Source of the DNA: an uncultured bacterium
GTDB lineage: Bacteria; Cyanobacteriota; Vampirovibrionia; Gastranaerophilales; Gastranaerophilaceae
Direction of reading: 5' to 3'
Assembly (NCBI GenBank): GCA_902782905.1
Contig: CACZPB010000145.1
Coordinates: forward strand, 1 to 9,980
Length of the DNA: 9,980 nucleotides
The position numbers were made by a program, and so were the translations under genes. Numbering within the stretch: the stretch's first letter is position 1; each line of letters begins with the position of its first letter. The notes beneath the pieces were generated by a model, which worked only from the letters and a program-made list of their open reading frames with translations, searched no databases and was not told where the DNA came from. Positions 6,287-9,980 of this stretch are shown in pieces.

Positions 6287-6925
6287 ATGAACAAAATGTT
6301 TGATATAGACAAAGTTGTTAAAAAATTAAAAGACGCAAAGCAGCAAAAAAGTGAATTTGTTGGGTTAATGGATTCATTCAATGATCCTTATCTTGTCTTG
6401 ATTGCCTGTATTTTGAGCCTTAGAACCAATGATAAGACAACTTATCCTGCGACACTTCGAATGCTTAAACTTGCTGATAACCCGAAAGATATGGCAAAGA
6501 TTAAGGTTGAAGATTTGGCAAAAGCTATTTATCCGGTGGGATTCTATGAAAACAAAGCAAAGCAAATTGTTGAACTCTCTCGCCGGATTAATGAAGAACT
6601 TGGAGGAAGGGTTCCTGACGAAATTGATGAGTTATGTAAATTTAAAGGAGTCGGAAGAAAAACCGCAAATCTTGTAGTTGCAAGAGGGTTTAACAAGCCT
6701 GCAATCTGCGTAGACGTACACGTTCACAGAATTTTTAACAGGCTCGGATATGTAAAAACAAAAAATCCTGAAGAAACTGAGTTTGCACTGAGAGAAAAAC
6801 TTCCTGTAAAATATTGGATTGATATAAATACTCTAATAGTAACTCACGGTCAAAATGTCTGTAAGCCAGTAAAACCGAATTGTTCCGTTTGCCCTATTGA
6901 GAAGTATTGCGCTAAGAATATATAG
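6287..6925 (+). CDS. nth: Endonuclease III (base-excision DNA glycosylase/AP lyase)
   Basis: This 212-residue protein removes oxidised pyrimidines from DNA and cleaves the abasic site. The helix-hairpin-helix is at ~113-133 (FKGVGRKTAN), with catalytic lysine K125 and catalytic aspartate D143 in VDVHVHR. A [4Fe-4S] loop is formed by C192, C199, C202 and C208 with the exact C-x6-C-x2-C-x5-C spacing. The N-terminal SLRTND segment (44-49) differs from the E. coli SAQATD form and is nearer to the SLRTKD-like variants. Length is normal. ATG at 6287 is preferred to an in-frame TTG at 6269, because the TTG lies upstream of the candidate -10 box; a second ATG at 6296 is possible. A membrane-protein gene follows 32 bp later and may be cotranscribed. 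Confidence 0.95.
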   Translation: MNKMFDIDKVVKKLKDAKQQKSEFVGLMDSFNDPYLVLIACILSLRTNDKTTYPATLRMLKLADNPKDMAKIKVEDLAKAIYPVGFYENKAKQIVELSRRINEELGGRVPDEIDELCKFKGVGRKTANLVVARGFNKPAICVDVHVHRIFNRLGYVKTKNPEETEFALREKLPVKYWIDINTLIVTHGQNVCKPVKPNCSVCPIEKYCAKNI

Positions 6926-6957
6926 CATGATAAAATACTCATGTAAATGAGGAAGCT

Positions 6958-7599
6958 ATGACAGAAGAAAACAAAATCAATTGCCCATTTTGCGGAAATC
7001 TTATAGAAGTAAACGCCTACAAGTGTCCTCACTGTGATGCTTTGTTTGCAGAACCCGAGCTGCCTGAAATCAGGTTTCAAGCATTTGCACCGTTTATTGC
7101 GCTCAACATCCTAACATTTGGACTTTTTAGTACTTTTTGGTTTTTTGCAAACATTAAACCGGTAAACAAACTCGTCAATAATCCTAAAGACGGAATAAAA
7201 GTTAATTGGTTGTTTGGTTTACTTTTATTAAACATTTTCTTGTATTTCTTCTATTTAGCACAAAACGCTCAATCATGGATTCTTTCTCTGATTGTACTTC
7301 TCCAAATCGGAGTCTACATTGCACTAACTTATAGAGTTCTTAGAATTATCCAAAAATTTACCCAAAAGAAATACAATGTTAATTTAGAGATAAACCCATT
7401 TTATGTAGCAATTTTTAACATCTTATATTTAAGCCATTTTATTGACACATACAAAGACCGTGTTACGCAGGTACACGAATACTTTAATGTTAAGTCACCG
7501 CAGATAATTCTTTTGGTCATTCTGCTTTTAATAATTCAATTTATGGCATGCTTGAACACAACTACTCACCATTTCTTCAAATGGTTATTCGGGCTCTAA
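6958..7599 (+). CDS. Zinc-ribbon multi-pass membrane protein, unknown function
   Basis: I do not recognise a named gene. The 213-residue protein starts with a zinc-ribbon-like motif, C9-x2-C12 and C23-x2-C26, followed by four likely membrane segments near 42-65, 84-103, 107-127 and 181-199. The first segment (LNILTFGLF...FWFF, then N-K) resembles proteins of the DUF4234 type, which have no established role; this is a resemblance only. A cytoplasmic zinc-ribbon on a small helical membrane body is the likely topology. GAGG at 6949-6952 is a good ribosome binding site 5 nt before the ATG. The gene follows nth by 32 bp and may share its transcript. Its stop codon overlaps that of the convergent gene. 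Confidence 0.85.
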   Translation: MTEENKINCPFCGNLIEVNAYKCPHCDALFAEPELPEIRFQAFAPFIALNILTFGLFSTFWFFANIKPVNKLVNNPKDGIKVNWLFGLLLLNIFLYFFYLAQNAQSWILSLIVLLQIGVYIALTYRVLRIIQKFTQKKYNVNLEINPFYVAIFNILYLSHFIDTYKDRVTQVHEYFNVKSPQIILLVILLLIIQFMACLNTTTHHFFKWLFGL

Positions 7600-7982
7600 A
7601 CCTCGATTTCAAAAGTGGTTTTTTGTGCTTGATTAAAAACGTTGATATTAGCCAAATATGCTGCTTTAGCGCTTTGAATATTCATGGCGGTTTGAATATT
7701 GAATCCGTGCTCAACCGCTGAAACCATTGCATTATCTAAATCTTGCGCTGCATTTTTAACATTACTCCCGAAATCTGTTCTAAAGTTTTCAGGCTTTATA
7801 TTTTGATAATAATTACTAATTACAGACTTGGCTGCTTCATAATCGGCATTAGTGTCACGTTTACCGGCATCCAAATTTTCGACAGGCGCAATTTCACGAG
7901 GAAGCGTGTCCATCGGTTGGACGGGAAACAAACTCGTGTCTACTGCATAATTTGTGCTGTCGATAGGGGTGATTGAGCTCAC
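7596..7982 (-). CDS. Unknown 128-residue protein with rod-like C-terminal helix
   Basis: No family is firmly recognised. The protein has no membrane segment or signal peptide. Residues 1-45 are Pro/Asp-rich and probably flexible; ~46-60 and ~72-120 look helical. The C-terminal stretch (residues 84-123, with IQ-AKAAYLANINVF) recalls the C-terminal helix of flagellar rod proteins such as FlgC, whose typical pattern is R-AYEAN-V, but no other flagellar signature is seen. It may be a distant axial-structure protein or a chance match of a heptad-like helix. The start is GTG with AGAGG 9 nt upstream; no better start exists. The stop overlaps by 4 nt with the convergent membrane-protein gene. Confidence 0.7.
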   Translation of the reverse strand: MSSITPIDSTNYAVDTSLFPVQPMDTLPREIAPVENLDAGKRDTNADYEAAKSVISNYYQNIKPENFRTDFGSNVKNAAQDLDNAMVSAVEHGFNIQTAMNIQSAKAAYLANINVFNQAQKTTFEIEV

Positions 7983-8202
7983 TTGATAAAACCTCTACTA
8001 TCATTTTAACTCATTTTTGAACTTTCTCAAGAGTAGGCACTGCCGTTTCAGACACAATTTCAATTAAAAACAGTCAAATTATCGTTTATATGCGATTTTT
8101 AGTAATATGCCGTTTATAAACTGAAATCAAAATTTATTTTTATTGGCAGTGCCACACATGAGAAAAATTTATTTTCGTTTTTGCGCCTCTATCAGATTTT
8201 AT
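7983..8202. other. Intergenic gap holding an inverted-repeat element
   Basis: This 220 bp lies between the end of the minus-strand oadG operon and the start of the 128-residue protein gene. It contains no supportable gene. Most of it is the 143 bp inverted-repeat element described separately. The remainder includes a weak -10-like TAAAAT before the GTG start of the 128-residue protein gene. Confidence 0.5.
8023..8165. repeat. 143 bp element with ~21 bp imperfect terminal inverted repeats
   Basis: The left end (8023-8044) is TTTCTCA-AGAGTA-GGCACTGCC. The right end (8145-8165), read in reverse complement, is TTTCTCA-TGTGT-GGCACTGCC, so about 19 of 22 positions agree. Just inside, TTTCAG (8046-8051) can pair with CTGAAA (8121-8126). 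The core contains CGTTTATA twice (8083-8090 and 8111-8118). No open frame or clear target duplication is seen. It could be a MITE-like non-autonomous element or a structured region of RNA. Confidence 0.6.
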
Positions 8203-8334
8203 TTATCCTATAAATTTTGCTAAAACGTACATTATTACAACAGCCGCTACAACAAACACAAGTGGCCCGATAACGCTGCTGCCTGAATTTTCATTTGTAA
8301 CGCGCTTAGTCTTGTTTTCTTTATTATCTTCCAT
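8203..8334 (-). CDS. 43-residue single-span membrane protein
   Basis: A short gene encodes a charged N-terminus (MEDNKENKTKR, then a polar stretch to residue 20) and one strong hydrophobic segment, residues 21-42 (VIGPLVFVVAAVVIMYVLAKF), ending in TAA. The positive residues before the segment favour the N-terminus inside. AAAGG lies 9 nt before the ATG, and the gene begins 15 bp after the permease stop on the same strand, so it is probably translated from the same mRNA. No family is recognised; a small accessory subunit of the permease or of the OadG-like complex is an inference from position. Confidence 0.7.
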   Translation of the reverse strand: MEDNKENKTKRVTNENSGSSVIGPLVFVVAAVVIMYVLAKFIG

Positions 8335-8349
8335 ATTTAATTACCTTTC

Positions 8350-9669
8350 TTAGCTTAAAAATGTTGTGTAAATATATATTGAGCCAATAGTTAATGAAAT
8401 GGCGACAACCGCAATACCGTATTTCATAAATTGCATAAACTTAATTTGATGTCCTTCTTTTGCAGCATTTTCTGATACAATAACATTGGCCGCAGCGCCT
8501 ATCATTGTCATATTACCGCCAAGACATGCCCCTAAAGACAAGCACCACCAAAGCGGAATAGTATATTCTCCACCCATGGTTTTTTGTATCTCTACAAGCA
8601 TTGGGGACATTGTTGCAGTATATGGAATGTTATCTATTATTCCTGAAATTATACCTGATGCCCAAAGTATAAGCATTGATGCCGCTGCTTGAGAACCTTG
8701 TGTTACTTTCAATATCCACTCTGCCATAAGCTTTATACCGCCTGAGGCTTCTACACCACCGATTATTATAAATAAGCCGATAAAGAAAAATATTGTATTC
8801 CATTCGACATCCTTTAATATTTCAGTCGGTTTTTCGAATAATAAAAGTACACTTGCTCCAACCATAGCTGCAACACAAGTTTCTATATGTGTAATATCAT
8901 GGGTTACAAAGCCCAATATTACTAAGCCCAAAACAACAATTGAACGTACCATTAAAGCTTTATCAGTTATGGTCTTTGAATTATCAATATTGACAACTTC
9001 CTGCATTTTTTCTTTTGAGGTTTTTAGATCTTTTCTGAATGTGAAAGTCAGAAATATTATTACCGCAAATAGAATTATTGCAATAACAGGCGTTAGAACT
9101 TTAACAAAGTCCATAAATGATAAACCTGCTGCACTGCCGATAATGATATTCGGAGGATCCCCGATTAGTGTTGCTGTTCCACCGATATTAGAAGCAAATA
9201 CTTCTCCTAATAAAAACGGTATCGGATTAATATCCAATTTTTTAGCAACGAAGAAAGTAATTGGCATAATCAAGATAACAGTTGTAACATTGTCTAAAAA
9301 TGCACTTGTTACCGCAGTAAAAATTGCCAGAACCGCAAAGATAGCAATCGGTTGACCTTTTGTCATTTTAAGTAATTCATTCGCAATCCAATTAAACATA
9401 CCGCTTCTTGTTGATATATTTACAATTATCATCATCGAAACAAGTAAAAATATTACGTTAAAATCAATAAAATTAACAAAATAATGTGGATTTAAGATAT
9501 CGCCAATCATTTTATGCTGACTGACTAACCCCAGCAATAAAGTTATCCCTGCCCCAAGAAGTGCAATCGTAACCTTTGGTATTTTTTCCAGTGCAATAAA
9601 AATATATGAAATTATAAGCAGCGAGGCTGATATTGCCACACTATTTTCAGAAATAAAACTTGCTAACAT
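8350..9669 (-). CDS. ArsB/NhaD-type (ion transporter superfamily) permease
   Basis: This 439-residue inner-membrane protein has about 11-12 hydrophobic segments and the two-repeat build of the ArsB/NhaD/SLC13-like ion transporters. Repeat one has SAFLDNVTTVILIMP (122-136) and GGTATLIGDPPNIIIG (163-178). Repeat two has SGIIDNIPYTATMSP (342-356) and GGNMTMIGAAANVIV (384-398). These paired re-entrant motifs define the family. Members move anions or exchange Na+ and H+, and the substrate cannot be read from sequence; arsenite export is unlikely to be safely assumed because no ars genes are nearby. The start follows the oadG stop by 3 bp, with GGAGG (9677-9681) inside the end of oadG as ribosome binding site, so the two genes are co-expressed. 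The sodium-pump neighbour makes Na+ coupling plausible. Confidence 0.9.
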   Translation of the reverse strand: MLASFISENSVAISASLLIISYIFIALEKIPKVTIALLGAGITLLLGLVSQHKMIGDILNPHYFVNFIDFNVIFLLVSMMIIVNISTRSGMFNWIANELLKMTKGQPIAIFAVLAIFTAVTSAFLDNVTTVILIMPITFFVAKKLDINPIPFLLGEVFASNIGGTATLIGDPPNIIIGSAAGLSFMDFVKVLTPVIAIILFAVIIFLTFTFRKDLKTSKEKMQEVVNIDNSKTITDKALMVRSIVVLGLVILGFVTHDITHIETCVAAMVGASVLLLFEKPTEILKDVEWNTIFFFIGLFIIIGGVEASGGIKLMAEWILKVTQGSQAAASMLILWASGIISGIIDNIPYTATMSPMLVEIQKTMGGEYTIPLWWCLSLGACLGGNMTMIGAAANVIVSENAAKEGHQIKFMQFMKYGIAVVAISLTIGSIYIYTTFLS

Positions 9670-9672
9670 AAC

Positions 9673-9918
9673 TTATCCTCCATTTACCCCTGCTCCTTTA
9701 TGAATTGCACAGGCAATAGCAAGTGCAATTTCTGCATCATTATCAGTTTTTTCTCGCTTCTTTTGGGGTTCCGGTGGTACTTCTTCCGGAAAATATTTAT
9801 TAACAACATCTAATATTTTTTTGCAAATATTCATTGCATAAACCATTATGGTAAGAAACATGAAAACAGTTCCCATGCCTATTACCATAATGAAAAAGCC
9901 TTCTTTTAATGCTTCCAT
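9673..9918 (-). CDS. oadG: OadG-like sodium-pump decarboxylase gamma subunit
   Basis: This 81-residue protein has the standard layout of the gamma subunit of Na+-pumping decarboxylases (oxaloacetate, methylmalonyl-CoA and related). One N-terminal membrane segment (residues ~7-29) is followed by a Pro/charged linker (44-60) and a conserved helix EIALAIACAIHKG (63-75). In characterised pumps the gamma chain holds the carboxyltransferase alpha and membrane beta subunits together. Neither partner is visible here; they could lie past the right edge or elsewhere, and the next gene is a permease of a different family. GGAG lies 8 nt before the ATG. The family call is good; which decarboxylase it serves cannot be told. 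Confidence 0.85.
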   Translation of the reverse strand: MEALKEGFFIMVIGMGTVFMFLTIMVYAMNICKKILDVVNKYFPEEVPPEPQKKREKTDNDAEIALAIACAIHKGAGVNGG

Positions 9919-9949
9919 TATGTGTTCTCCTTTTTTATATAAAGTGGAG

Positions 9950-9974
9950 TAGTTTGACGAAAATATCCAAACTA
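9950..9974. promoter_or_regulatory. Dyad upstream of oadG
   Basis: TAGTTTG (9950-9956) and CAAACTA (9968-9974) are perfect 7-bp inverted repeats with an 11-nt spacer, about 30 bp upstream of the oadG start. An operator for a dimeric regulator is possible. A TATATAA-like sequence between the dyad and the ribosome binding site could be the -10 box. The window ends here, so context is missing. Confidence 0.3.
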
Positions 9975-9980
9975 TATTTA

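Overview
The window is AT-rich bacterial chromosome with ten protein genes, one of them only 43 codons long, separated by unusually structured intergenic DNA. No rRNA, tRNA, CRISPR array, transposase or phage gene is visible. The source is an uncultured-type, probably anaerobic, Na+-using bacterium. The style (AT-rich, soluble sensor kinase, PilB-like gene, sodium-pump gamma subunit, short palindromic intergenic repeats) would fit a gut Gastranaerophilales/Melainabacteria genome, but no marker here proves this and the placement is a weak inference.

Layout. 1-213: non-coding, with hairpins and copy 1 of a palindromic repeat. 214-4058, minus strand: a three-gene signalling cluster read as histidine kinase, then CheY-like receiver (26 bp overlap), then a PilB/GspE-family ATPase whose key catalytic boxes are degenerate. 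An 8-bp tandem repeat lies just before the ATPase gene. 4059-4159: divergent promoter region. 4160-5881, plus: argS. 5882-6286: a 405 bp gene-free gap built almost symmetrically from hairpins and two facing copies of the repeat. 6287-7599, plus: nth (endonuclease III), then a zinc-ribbon membrane protein. 7596-7982, minus: an unknown 128-residue protein whose stop codon overlaps the stop of the convergent membrane-protein gene. 7983-8202: a gap holding a 143 bp element with imperfect ~21 bp terminal inverted repeats. 8203-9918, minus: an apparent operon of oadG-like gamma subunit, ArsB/NhaD-type permease and a 43-residue single-span membrane protein.

How the genes may work together. The kinase and receiver form an ordinary phosphorelay pair; the adjacent degenerate secretion/pilus ATPase suggests that the relay acts on, or through, a type IV pilus-like machine. 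The oadG-permease-small protein operon looks like a sodium-linked membrane module, and its other subunits, if any, would lie beyond the right edge. argS and nth are housekeeping genes. Two genes (the kinase and nth) have a -10 box exactly 6 nt before ATG and no ribosome binding site, suggesting leaderless mRNAs, whereas argS, the receiver gene, oadG and the permease gene have clear Shine-Dalgarno sequences.
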